From Pseudoalteromonas rubra (GTDB taxonomy: Bacteria > Pseudomonadota > Gammaproteobacteria > Enterobacterales > Alteromonadaceae), in contig NZ_CP013612.1 in the NCBI RefSeq assembly GCF_001482385.1, positions 868,001 to 932,000 on the forward strand: 64,000 bases of DNA. Reading direction: 5' to 3'. This document shows positions 54,529-63,159 of this stretch, one piece after another. The notes beneath the pieces were generated by a model that did no database searches, was not told the origin of the DNA, and was given only the letters and a program-made list of their open reading frames with translations. The number at the start of each line of letters is the position of its first letter. The stretch's first letter is position 1. Made by a program: the position numbers and the translations under genes.

Positions 54529-54856
54529 GTTAGCGCTGATCTTAAACATCAGACATAATATAAAGTGATTGATGTGCTGTTACGGCAATCAATAGCACTG
54601 GTTAGGCTATGGAGAGAAGATGTAGAAACCACTTTGGTAACTTTAAAAAATTCACATTGGTGTTTCAACGTAATGGCGTGTGTTTTATCGAGTTGATGTC
54701 TCAGACGTGTGACTGGGCATTGTTGCCTGTAAATCGCGCTTCGTTGCCCACTGGTCAATGTTGGTATGAGCTGTTCGCATCTACATATTATTGCTGACTG
54801 AAGTTAGGTTCCTTGTTCCTTAGAAGCTGCTCCTAACTTGAGCAGGCATCAATTAC
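54529..54856. other. Intergenic region between convergent genes
   Basis: About 328 bases. A 62-codon frame at 54609-54797 is Cys/Phe-rich without a ribosome site and is not accepted as a gene. No terminator with a clear T-run was found; I see nothing else. Confidence 0.4.
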
Positions 54857-55291
54857 TCACGAACTAAGTAATGGTAATAATCCAAACACCAATAAAGCAC
54901 AGGTGATTAACGATAGCAGCGACCCAATACCGACCAATACTTTCAACATAATTTCTGCTGAGAGGTTTGCTGAGAATCCCGCGCCAGCGATGGGCAGCGC
55001 TTTACTGGCGCCTGTTAATGAGGCAAATGTGATGCCGATCCAAATAAGTATGAATCCCAATGCAGAGCCATAAGCAGCAAAAACTTCCAAATAATAGGGC
55101 AGTTCAACCAGTGACCAGATAATGCCAAAGATCGCCAGTGCCATGGCGCACTGAACAGCGGTGAGGTGGCCAGAAAGTGCCATACGGGAATTTTTTGCAG
55201 CTGGTATCAGCGCACCTTGTATTAAACCGACCAGGAAGAAGGCAATACCAATAAAGATGAGGTGCGCACCTATCTGTGTAAGTTCTATCAT
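54857..55291 (-). CDS. Four-helix membrane protein, hydroxylaminobenzene-mutase-like
   Basis: About 144 residues from the ATG at 55291, which has AAGGAA upstream; an earlier start 19 codons away is unlikely. Four membrane helices are separated by short loops, and the first loop reads PAAKNSRMALSGHLTAVQCA. That N-x-R-M-x-L-S-x-H-L motif recalls HabA/HabB hydroxylaminobenzene mutases and related small membrane proteins. Activity is not certain. It is flanked on the right by the long AT-rich gap. Confidence 0.65.
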   Translation of the reverse strand: MIELTQIGAHLIFIGIAFFLVGLIQGALIPAAKNSRMALSGHLTAVQCAMALAIFGIIWSLVELPYYLEVFAAYGSALGFILIWIGITFASLTGASKALPIAGAGFSANLSAEIMLKVLVGIGSLLSLITCALLVFGLLPLLSS

Positions 55292-56259
55292 GATGTTCCT
55301 TATGTGTTGTGGGTAGGTGGAATCAACACCCTTGATCCTGTTAATCATTCTTAATATGGGTGTTTAGCTGTCAGACTGGCCTACCGCTCAAATTGTCCGT
55401 CTGGCGTATGCTTTTGTAAGCTGACGAGCGTCATTTTCTTCCACGGAGAAAAAAAGTACCCGTACCTGTTTAAAAAGGCAAGTTAAAAATTGACTTCACA
55501 AAAAATCATCAACATGAGCATTCATACCCGCCCTATCCTTCTTGTTTTGCGATCGGAAATTGTGATTGAAAACCAAGAATTATCCAGTTTTTTTGTATTA
55601 AATTGAGCGTTCATGTTCACGTTCAAGAGTACAACCTAATGACCCCAAAGTAAGCGAGCGTGTGATACGCATGGAGCATGTGTTTATTTGGAGAATCAGT
55701 ACGGCACGTCACCTGTTAGATATATGTAGACATTTTTTATACACGCGATTTTGTTTTTTGCGTACAGTTTTTCGACACTTTTACCTGGTTGCTGATTGTA
55801 GCCGGGTTCCCCTCTTCGGTAACAAATTAATGGGTTGTGTATCTGTCCATTTTTACAGGTGATGACCTGAGTCTGATTAATCGTGTCACGAACTTTGCCT
55901 CAGCGGTTAAATTCCCGTCACAGGTGACGGTGCGGGTTTCTCACATTAAGTTAGGAACGATGATTTCTGTATATAAACAGCGTCTATTTGGACCGGCTTA
56001 TTAATAATTTAATAATTCATCTAAATGTATATGCAAATTCTCATAATTACGGCCATTTGAGAGTTAATTTATTCCTGTAAAAGCATAGGTTCATCATAAA
56101 TATTCCTAATTATTTGTTAATTTAATGTTTCATTTTAAGTGTTTGTTTTATTATTTCTTTCATTTTTTTAGACGTTTATTCCCCAATTGCTTGTCTTTTG
56201 TACCCGTATGTATTATAAATTTTAACCCAATGTATGTTGTATGTTCGGTGAAGCTCGAA
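55292..56259. other. Long AT-rich intergenic region
   Basis: About 970 bases, richer in A+T than the rest of the window toward its right end. It has no convincing gene; a 66-codon frame near 55662-55862 is rejected. Visible items are a triple GTTCA repeat at 55609-55626, a CCGTCA/TGACGG hairpin at 55915-55930, and AT-rich promoter-like sequence near 56000-56110. It marks the left edge of the second biosynthetic region and may be an insertion boundary. Confidence 0.5.
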
Positions 56260-57525
56260 ATGAAACATAAATGTAAAAATAAGTATGATGTAATAATTGT
56301 CGGATCTGGACCTGTTGGCAGTGCTGCGGCAATTTTATATGCAGAACAAGGGTTGTCGGTTGGTCTGATTGAAAAGTCAAAAGACATCAATAGCTATAAA
56401 CCTGTTTGTACTCACTTTTTACAAGGAGTAGCCACTCCTATATTGAAAAAGTTAAATGTTGTTGATGAGATTGAAAAATCTGGGGCAATTAAAAACTTTA
56501 TACAGTTGTGGACTAAGTGGGGGTGGATAAAACCAGACCCAGCTGTAAGTGCTGAGCATCATGGATACAATGTTCGTCGTAAAACGTTAGATCCCATTTT
56601 AAGAAAAAGGGCTGCGGCGCATGAAAATGTAACTCTACTGCAAGGTTACAAGATGACAGCGCTTATATTTTCGGATCCTAAAAAAGTTATCGGTGTAGAA
56701 GCTGATGATTTAGAAGGAGGCGAAAAGCACAAGCTATTCGCAAATCTTATCGTTGGAGCGGACGGTCGTAATTCTATTGTTGCTAAAAAGATTAACGCAT
56801 CTTACGAGAAAAGAAAAAATAACCGAACATTTTATGTTTCTTATTATAAAGACCTGAAACTTACATCAGGACTTATTTCGCAACTATGGTTTTGGGGAAA
56901 ACATGTTGCGTACGCATTCCCCTGTGATGGTGATCTCACCTTGTTATGTATTGGATTACATGATGAGCAACTATCAGAATTCAAAAAAGACTACAAATCT
57001 AACTTTCACAATTTTTTCAAAGAGTTACCAGATGGTCCAGATATGGATAGCGCAGACCGTGTGGCTAATATCACGGTTGGACCTAATATGGATACTCAAA
57101 GGGCCGTGCATCAAATTGAAGGTGTTGCGCTGATCGGAGACGCTATGTTGTCAATAGATCCCTATGCTGGAACTGGCGTTGCATTTGGCCTGTTAAGCGC
57201 TGATTGGCTGGTAGAGAAAACGTGCCATAGCCTGTTAGAAAATGATCCGATAGCGTTACTTAATAGTGTAAGAGATTATGAAAATATACATAAAAAGAAA
57301 TTAAAAGAACATGAATTTATTATTTCAAGTTACTCATCTGGTAGAGAGTTCAACTACATATTTCCACCTGAAAGAGCTGTGCTTTCCTCAGCGGTGTATG
57401 ACCAAAAAGTTGCAAATAAACTTGACCTATTTTTGAATCGTGAAGTCAACTTAAGTGACCTTATTACATTTTCTTTTCTTGCTAGATTGGTGAGGGCTCA
57501 GTTTTTAAGAGCGTTTAAAACGTAA
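56260..57525 (+). CDS. FAD-dependent monooxygenase/reductase (geranylgeranyl-reductase-like)
   Basis: About 421 residues from the ATG at 56260, which matches the family N-terminus; the frame is open 45 codons earlier with a Phe/Tyr-rich, non-homologous lead. The FAD fold is YDVIIVGSGPVGSAAAILYA. The second site is LIVGADGRNSIVAKK, and the third is ALIGDAMLSIDPYAGTG. These define the UbiH/PHBH/geranylgeranyl-reductase group. Codon use is AT-rich compared with neighbours, suggesting recent transfer. It heads the fatty-amine region, but a 443-base gap separates it from the next gene. A hydroxylation or reduction of a pathway intermediate is possible. Confidence 0.82.
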   Translation: MKHKCKNKYDVIIVGSGPVGSAAAILYAEQGLSVGLIEKSKDINSYKPVCTHFLQGVATPILKKLNVVDEIEKSGAIKNFIQLWTKWGWIKPDPAVSAEHHGYNVRRKTLDPILRKRAAAHENVTLLQGYKMTALIFSDPKKVIGVEADDLEGGEKHKLFANLIVGADGRNSIVAKKINASYEKRKNNRTFYVSYYKDLKLTSGLISQLWFWGKHVAYAFPCDGDLTLLCIGLHDEQLSEFKKDYKSNFHNFFKELPDGPDMDSADRVANITVGPNMDTQRAVHQIEGVALIGDAMLSIDPYAGTGVAFGLLSADWLVEKTCHSLLENDPIALLNSVRDYENIHKKKLKEHEFIISSYSSGREFNYIFPPERAVLSSAVYDQKVANKLDLFLNREVNLSDLITFSFLARLVRAQFLRAFKT

Positions 57526-57968
57526 GGTTTTTACTCAATTTTCTTTTGATTCATTGTTGTTTTTGGTTATTTTTTATGTAATTAAAATGATTTTTTATTT
57601 TCACATTGAGCCTTTATTTTCTTAAAAGGCTACTGAAACTAAACTCTGTATTTTTTTGGTGGGTGTGGTTGTATAAAAAAACCGCATAGGGGCTGGTTGT
57701 GTGTTTTTTAAAGTAGGGTGGTTGCATAATAAATTACATTGATAATGAGTCAATTTTTAAAGGTGTCTGACAATTTTTCTTAAGCTATTAAGCAAAAATT
57801 AAAGCTCATGCTTTGAGGGTTACTTTGTGTTTATTAGAGACAGATATCCAGTACATAACTCGAAATTAAAATACTTTACCAACTCAACTGTGACTGAGAA
57901 AAAAGCGAATTTCGGGTTTATATGTGAAGGCATTTACACTAAAAATTTTTATAAAGGATTGTTCTATC
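57526..57968. other. AT-rich intergenic region
   Basis: About 443 bases. A weak AGCCTTT/AAAGGCT hairpin at 57609-57631 could end the monooxygenase transcript. The right part must hold the promoter of the acyl-CoA dehydrogenase operon. No gene is seen. Confidence 0.45.
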
Positions 57969-59048
57969 ATGAATTCATTTAACCATTCTTCTTTGCCTGT
58001 TTTGGCTCCGTTGGAGCAGTTTTATGCCCTGACGCGAGAGTATGAATTATCTGAGTTGGAATCTATGACTCCAGCGCAGATTAAAGCACTGATTTCAAGC
58101 ACTCAGTTGCCCTCTATGATCGTGCCAAAAGAGTTTGGCGGGCTGGAAATGCCAATGAAAGATGCACTGGAAGTGGTGTACTCCGTCGCCATGGTTTGTC
58201 CCTCAGCTGCATTGATGTTGTGCATGCATTTTCACGTTGTTTCTACCATTTCCATGTATCCGAATTCTTTTCAGTTTGCAGGGCCATTGCTCAAAGACAT
58301 ATCTGAAAACAATGCCTTAGTCGCCTCAGCCTTTGCAGAAAGCTCAGGGAACCAAGATATATTTCATACCAGTGTTGCCGCGACCAGCACCGAGGAAGAT
58401 TACATCATCATATCCGGCAGCAAAAAGCCTTGTACGATGAGCCATGTAGCCGACTATTTTGCCGTTTCTATCATCACAGCAGAAGGCATACCTGGGGTGG
58501 CCATTGTTTCAAATGGCTCTGAAGGGTTGGAACGAAAGCCTTTCTGGCCGGGAGATATCCTCAAAAGCACCGACAGTCATGAAGTGATCTTTAATAACGT
58601 CATTGTGCCTAATGAATGGTCGGTGCTCGCGCAAGACGATTCATTTGAAATGTACCTGAGTACTGGCCTGGTGAACTTCAATTTATTTATTGGCGCTGCG
58701 TATACAGGCGTGTGTAAATCGTTAGTTGGGCGTCTTAATCCTGCTGCGCTTCAGGCTCCTTCTATTTTCATTCCCGTTACAGGAACGTTGGCGCAGTGCC
58801 GTTATAGTGTATGTGGATTGTCACACAAAGTAGCGCCAGAGAACCTGGAGTGGTTGGTGCCGGAAGTGTTGTCTTTACGATATCAAATACAGAAGTCGCT
58901 TAAAGATGTGAGGAATATCGTTTTTGAAAGTATTGGTGCACATAAGTACCTTTCTGATGATACCGCTCATTACTTATCCAGAACGATCGATTTACTGGCT
59001 TTTCACCCGGTAACTCAATTCGGTTTTGAACAACAACTAAAGAACTAA
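57969..59048 (+). CDS. Acyl-CoA dehydrogenase family protein (TamP-like role possible)
   Basis: About 359 residues from the ATG at 57969 (AAGGA upstream; a GTG 15 codons earlier is possible). Fold markers are LPSMIVPKEFGGLEMPMKDA in the N-terminal domain, ALVASAFAESSGNQDI with the flavin-side strand, SGSKKPCTMSHVADYFAVSI, and a shortened C-terminal helical domain. It is shorter than typical ACADs (about 380), so the catalytic Glu is not obvious. Position just before the aminotransferase-reductase fusion suggests it desaturates the fatty acyl chain, as TamP is proposed to do in tambjamine biosynthesis. Confidence 0.8.
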   Translation: MNSFNHSSLPVLAPLEQFYALTREYELSELESMTPAQIKALISSTQLPSMIVPKEFGGLEMPMKDALEVVYSVAMVCPSAALMLCMHFHVVSTISMYPNSFQFAGPLLKDISENNALVASAFAESSGNQDIFHTSVAATSTEEDYIIISGSKKPCTMSHVADYFAVSIITAEGIPGVAIVSNGSEGLERKPFWPGDILKSTDSHEVIFNNVIVPNEWSVLAQDDSFEMYLSTGLVNFNLFIGAAYTGVCKSLVGRLNPAALQAPSIFIPVTGTLAQCRYSVCGLSHKVAPENLEWLVPEVLSLRYQIQKSLKDVRNIVFESIGAHKYLSDDTAHYLSRTIDLLAFHPVTQFGFEQQLKN

Positions 59049-59062
59049 AAGGTTTTAGCGTC

Positions 59063-61654
59063 GTGAAGTGTCAACCTTATCGCCAGTCGATTTTAGAGCA
59101 GTTTAAGTTAGATTTGAGCATTGTTCGTAGTAAAGGATCTTATCACTATGACAATGAGGGACGGAAAATACTTGATGGTGTTTCTCAATATGGGGCATTA
59201 CCGTTAGGTCATAACTCCAGTGAACTAACTCAAATAGTAACTGAGTATCTAGCAACGGAACAACCTAATTTTATTCAGCCATTTTTGCCTAAAAGTACGC
59301 AAGAGCTCGCAGCGCGTTTGGTTGCACTGGCAGGCGATAAATATGAATACGTAACGTTTAGTAACTCAGGAACTGAAACTGTGGAAGCGGCCTTTAAACT
59401 GGCCCGCCTGAAAACACAAAGAAGCCATATTCTTTCGGTCAATAACTCATTTCACGGGAAAACGTTTGCAGCTTTGTCGGCGACAGGCAGTGACCGCCAC
59501 AGTGATCCAGTTATCGTTGATAAAAATCAATATGACCGAGTGGAACTGAACGACCTGTTTGAACTAGAGCAGGCTCTCAAAACGCGGAAATATGCTGCCT
59601 TCATCATTGAACCCGTTCAGGGGGAAGGTGGCATGCTCCCGGCAGACAGAGAGTATCTTCTGCATGCGGCTAAGTTGTGTAAGACGTATGGCACTTTGTT
59701 CATACTCGATGAAATTCAAACTGGCATGGGTCGGAGTGGTGAGATATTAGCGGCGCACCGATACAAGATCGAGCCAGATCTGCTGCTGTTGTCTAAGGCC
59801 CTGGGTGGAGGACTTATTCCCATTGGTGCCATGATCATGAAACGGGGCACATATGAGCAGGAGTTCGACTCCAAACACAGTTCTACATTCGCCAATGGCG
59901 GCTTAGCGTGTGCCGTTGGTCTGGGGGTGCTGGATGCATTGGAGGCACAGGATCGCTTAGTTCTGAATAATGTGAAAGAGCTTGAACAGGTTATCGTTGA
60001 GCGTTTAACGCGATTACAGGAGCGCTACCCACAGCACTTTTCGTTTAACGGCCTTGGTTTGATGTATGCCTTAAACTTCAAGGATCTCGAGACTAAAGGC
60101 AATTACATTGTCAGCTATGCACACAGAAGTGACCTGCTGCCTTTGCTAATTTGCGGCTATTTAGTCCATGTTAAAGGCATCTTTTGCATGCCCATGCTTA
60201 ACAGAACAGAGCTTGGTGGAGCCATCCGTTTTCAGCCAGCATTGAATGTGAGCAGGAGTGAAGTTAGTCGGTTTTTAGGCGCGTTTGAAGAAGTCTGTGA
60301 ACTGCTCAGTGAGAAGCGCTATGACCAGCTCATGGGATTCCTGGTTGGCTATAAGCCAGTTGTTGAAATAGAAAAAACCAAAAAACAACAAAAGAAAAAA
60401 CCTAAGCCAATTCAATTACTCCCGGCACCAACTAAGGGTAAAGAATACCGCCTTGCGTTTTTGTTCCATTCAACCAGCGCGGAAGATATCCGTCGGGGAT
60501 TACCGCAAAAAGTAAAAGAAAACTTCTCAGAACAACAGCAAATGGAATTGTCTCAGTGGCTATTTGCACTGGGAGATATCGAAAACGAACCACAAGCTGT
60601 GTTTGAGTTTTCAATGACCGGCGGTCAGGGAGACGTCGTCAATGCGGCGATGATTTATAGTCCTATAAGCCCAACGGGTATGTTAAAGCTGAGCCGAGCC
60701 AACAAGGCAAAACTCATGAAAAAGTACCTGCAAAAGGCATCAGACTTTGATGCGAATTTGATAGGACTTGGCGCGTATACCTCAGTGATCACTCGCGGTG
60801 GACTGGATATCGCCTCAGACGATTTTCATTTGACGACCGGTAATTGTTGGACAGCGATATCGACGTGTAACGCGATCAGAGAATTGTTTGCTGATGATAT
60901 TGAGCACAGGCATCTGATGGTCATTGGTGCACGAGGTTCTGTGGGCCGGATTGCGCTAATGGATCTATCTCACCGCTTTGGCGTCGTGGATGTGGTTGGC
61001 AGTCAACATACGCCACTGGATGAGCAATACGTCAACCTCAGAAATGCATTGGTTGAGGTATTAAATGAAATTTCAGAAATTGGCCAAGGTTCCGCAGCGG
61101 GTAAATTCTGGCGATATGCAGAAGCTCTGAATGTTAAAGAACAGCTTATTCAGAGTGAGCCGCCCGAAGTGCCGGATATGATGCGTAAGGTGATTGAGCA
61201 CGGGCATGCTCAGGGAGAGTCAACCTTTAACCTGTTTGTTGGTCTTGACACAGAAAACGTCAGTGAAAATCTCGACTGTGTTCTGTCAGCGACCAGTGAA
61301 GGGAAAGCGTTCATCTCTGCCGAAATCTTCCCTAAAAACTGCAAAATATTTGATGTGGCCCGGCCATTTGATGTGTTGGATGAACATAAAGACAGAGAAG
61401 TCCATGAAGGCGGTCTCGTCTACTTACCTGACCGCCGGGCTATGCTAAGCGATTGTAATATCATCGGTTGTCGTCCAGGCGTGAATTTGGCGTGCCTGTC
61501 TGAGACCATTTTACTCGGTATGGATGGCGTTGAGCAGAATTACAGTCTGGGTAAAGAAATCTCATATAAGCAGGCAATCGATGTCAGCAAAATCGCTGAA
61601 AAGCATGGTTTTCGCCACTTCATCAATCGAGACAAATCCATTACGAATGTCTGA
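59063..61654 (+). CDS. Class III aminotransferase fused to an acyl-ACP-reductase-like domain (TamH-like)
   Basis: 863 residues, GTG start with AAGG upstream. Residues 1 to about 430 are a PLP-dependent class III aminotransferase: FSNSGTETVEAAFKLAR, IIEPVQGEGGM, LDEIQTGMGRSG and the Schiff-base Lys245 in LLSKALGGG. A basic linker (about 435-450) leads to a reductase half (about 460-863): IGLGAYTSVITRGG, LTTGNCWTAIS, a Rossmann loop VIGARGSVGRIA (622-629) and CLSETILLG near the end, in the order of cyanobacterial acyl-ACP reductases. The likely job is thioester to aldehyde to amine. TamH of tambjamine biosynthesis has the same two activities; PigE has a similar combination. Confidence 0.88.
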   Translation: MKCQPYRQSILEQFKLDLSIVRSKGSYHYDNEGRKILDGVSQYGALPLGHNSSELTQIVTEYLATEQPNFIQPFLPKSTQELAARLVALAGDKYEYVTFSNSGTETVEAAFKLARLKTQRSHILSVNNSFHGKTFAALSATGSDRHSDPVIVDKNQYDRVELNDLFELEQALKTRKYAAFIIEPVQGEGGMLPADREYLLHAAKLCKTYGTLFILDEIQTGMGRSGEILAAHRYKIEPDLLLLSKALGGGLIPIGAMIMKRGTYEQEFDSKHSSTFANGGLACAVGLGVLDALEAQDRLVLNNVKELEQVIVERLTRLQERYPQHFSFNGLGLMYALNFKDLETKGNYIVSYAHRSDLLPLLICGYLVHVKGIFCMPMLNRTELGGAIRFQPALNVSRSEVSRFLGAFEEVCELLSEKRYDQLMGFLVGYKPVVEIEKTKKQQKKKPKPIQLLPAPTKGKEYRLAFLFHSTSAEDIRRGLPQKVKENFSEQQQMELSQWLFALGDIENEPQAVFEFSMTGGQGDVVNAAMIYSPISPTGMLKLSRANKAKLMKKYLQKASDFDANLIGLGAYTSVITRGGLDIASDDFHLTTGNCWTAISTCNAIRELFADDIEHRHLMVIGARGSVGRIALMDLSHRFGVVDVVGSQHTPLDEQYVNLRNALVEVLNEISEIGQGSAAGKFWRYAEALNVKEQLIQSEPPEVPDMMRKVIEHGHAQGESTFNLFVGLDTENVSENLDCVLSATSEGKAFISAEIFPKNCKIFDVARPFDVLDEHKDREVHEGGLVYLPDRRAMLSDCNIIGCRPGVNLACLSETILLGMDGVEQNYSLGKEISYKQAIDVSKIAEKHGFRHFINRDKSITNV

Positions 61655-61707
61655 AGTTAAGGTGCTTATCGATGAAAACATTCAACGTGTGATTTTGGAG
61701 TGGTGAT

Positions 61708-63159
61708 ATGGATACTGTAAATAATTTTGAAACCAAAAATACCCGATTATTGGGAAGACTGGAGTACGGCTTTTTACTGTTGATCAGTGTTGCTGTGACA
61801 CTTTATCACTGGCAGGAAGTTCGGATCATCCCGTTTATTCTCCTGTTTGCTTACATTGACTTAATAGGTTATCTGCCTGGTGCCATTGCCTATCGCAAAT
61901 ATAAGGGGAAAGTGCCTGAGGTCTATTACATCTTGTATAACTTTGCGCACAACTTCTTCACGGCAGGTCTGGTTGCCTTAGCTTGGTGCTACTTTGTTAA
62001 GCCAGAGTGGGCATTAATGGGTATTCTGATACATCTGTTTGGCGATCGCAGTCTGTTTGGTAACGGACTTAAATCCCGAATGCTGTCTTTTGAACCGGTG
62101 AAACACCCTATTTATAAAGAGTTCGAGCAACAGATTACAGACGCGAGAAAATTACCATCTCAGCCTATTGATCCAGTCAGACAGTTCATGATCACTGAAA
62201 AGTACGGTGATCATCCGTCATTATTCCTGGCTTTAAACAAGAACATATCAACCTTTTGCATAGATGGCGTTGTTGGCTATATCCCCTATGAGGACGACGG
62301 CAGTTGCTTGTTTATTTTAGCTGGTATTGTTGCTGCCAATGAAGATCAAGCGGCTTTACTGGACGGCTTCATTGAATTCGCGAAGACGCATAAAAGGGAA
62401 GTTGCGGGGGCTCAAATTCGTCAGGAACAGGCCGCACTATTTGAGCAAAAAGGGTTTCAGGTTAACCAGATGGGTTGCTCCTACACGCTAGGTTTAGAGT
62501 CGTTTTCTTTGGCTGGTAAGCAATTTATGAGCCTGAGAAATAAAATTAAAAGGGCGGCGAAGGCTGGCGTGACGGTCCACGAACTGGGGGCTGATATCTT
62601 TAAAGGCGAAAAGCAAAAAGAGATGTTGAGTGAGATTACTCGCTCTTGGCTTCAGGAAAAAGGCAACAAAAAGCTGCTGTCATTTATGGTCGGCGATCTG
62701 GAAGCCAATGACCTGGATAAAGAACGTATTTTTGTCGCAGTTAAAGATGACAAGATCATCGGTTATATCAGTTACGTGCCTAGTTTTGGCCAGTATCAGG
62801 GGTGGATGCATGATTTGACTCGTCGCCTTAATGATGCACCTCCGGGAACGATGGAGCTCATTAACGCTGAAGCGATTAATCGCTTCAAGTCTGAGGGCGA
62901 ACGTTATCTTAATTTTGGCTTTACGCCATTCTTCGGTGTGAACGATGCACAAGATACCTTCCCTTCCAGAAGCCCGCTTCTGAAACGCACTATTGGCTTT
63001 TTAGAGCGCCATGGACAGAAAATTTACCCTGCATTGGATCAGGTGAATTATAAGAACAAGTGGAAGCCCATCGAACAAACGCCTGAGTATTTTGTGGTGC
63101 ACGGGAAGTTTCGATTCAAACATTTGATTCGGCTGATGAGGTTGACCAATGCCTTATAA
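61708..63159 (+). CDS. Membrane protein with MprF-type (LPG_synthase_C/DUF2156) acyltransferase domain
   Basis: 483 residues. Three to four N-terminal membrane helices (about 10-135: YGFLLLISVAVTLYHWQ; FAHNFFTAGLVALAWCYFV) precede a tandem-GNAT domain (about 150-480) like the C-terminal half of MprF: DHPSLFLALNKNISTF, FSLAGKQFMSLRNKIKRAAK, FVAVKDDKIIGYISYVPSF and NAEAINRFKSEGERYLNFGF. MprF moves an aminoacyl group from tRNA to a lipid; here a fatty amine could be the acceptor. GGAG precedes the ATG, and the gene is 53 bases after the fusion enzyme. The true donor and acceptor are unknown. Confidence 0.82.
   Translation: MDTVNNFETKNTRLLGRLEYGFLLLISVAVTLYHWQEVRIIPFILLFAYIDLIGYLPGAIAYRKYKGKVPEVYYILYNFAHNFFTAGLVALAWCYFVKPEWALMGILIHLFGDRSLFGNGLKSRMLSFEPVKHPIYKEFEQQITDARKLPSQPIDPVRQFMITEKYGDHPSLFLALNKNISTFCIDGVVGYIPYEDDGSCLFILAGIVAANEDQAALLDGFIEFAKTHKREVAGAQIRQEQAALFEQKGFQVNQMGCSYTLGLESFSLAGKQFMSLRNKIKRAAKAGVTVHELGADIFKGEKQKEMLSEITRSWLQEKGNKKLLSFMVGDLEANDLDKERIFVAVKDDKIIGYISYVPSFGQYQGWMHDLTRRLNDAPPGTMELINAEAINRFKSEGERYLNFGFTPFFGVNDAQDTFPSRSPLLKRTIGFLERHGQKIYPALDQVNYKNKWKPIEQTPEYFVVHGKFRFKHLIRLMRLTNAL

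Noticed and set aside
54609..54797. 62-codon frame between convergent genes
   Set aside because: No ribosome site or family pattern; Cys/Phe-rich and short. A real small protein is not excluded.
55662..55862. 66-codon frame in the long AT-rich gap
   Set aside because: Composition and lack of a ribosome site suggest a chance frame.
56125..56259. N-terminal extension of the FAD monooxygenase
   Set aside because: The lead is Phe/Tyr-rich without homology to the family; the FAD fold begins directly after the ATG at 56260.
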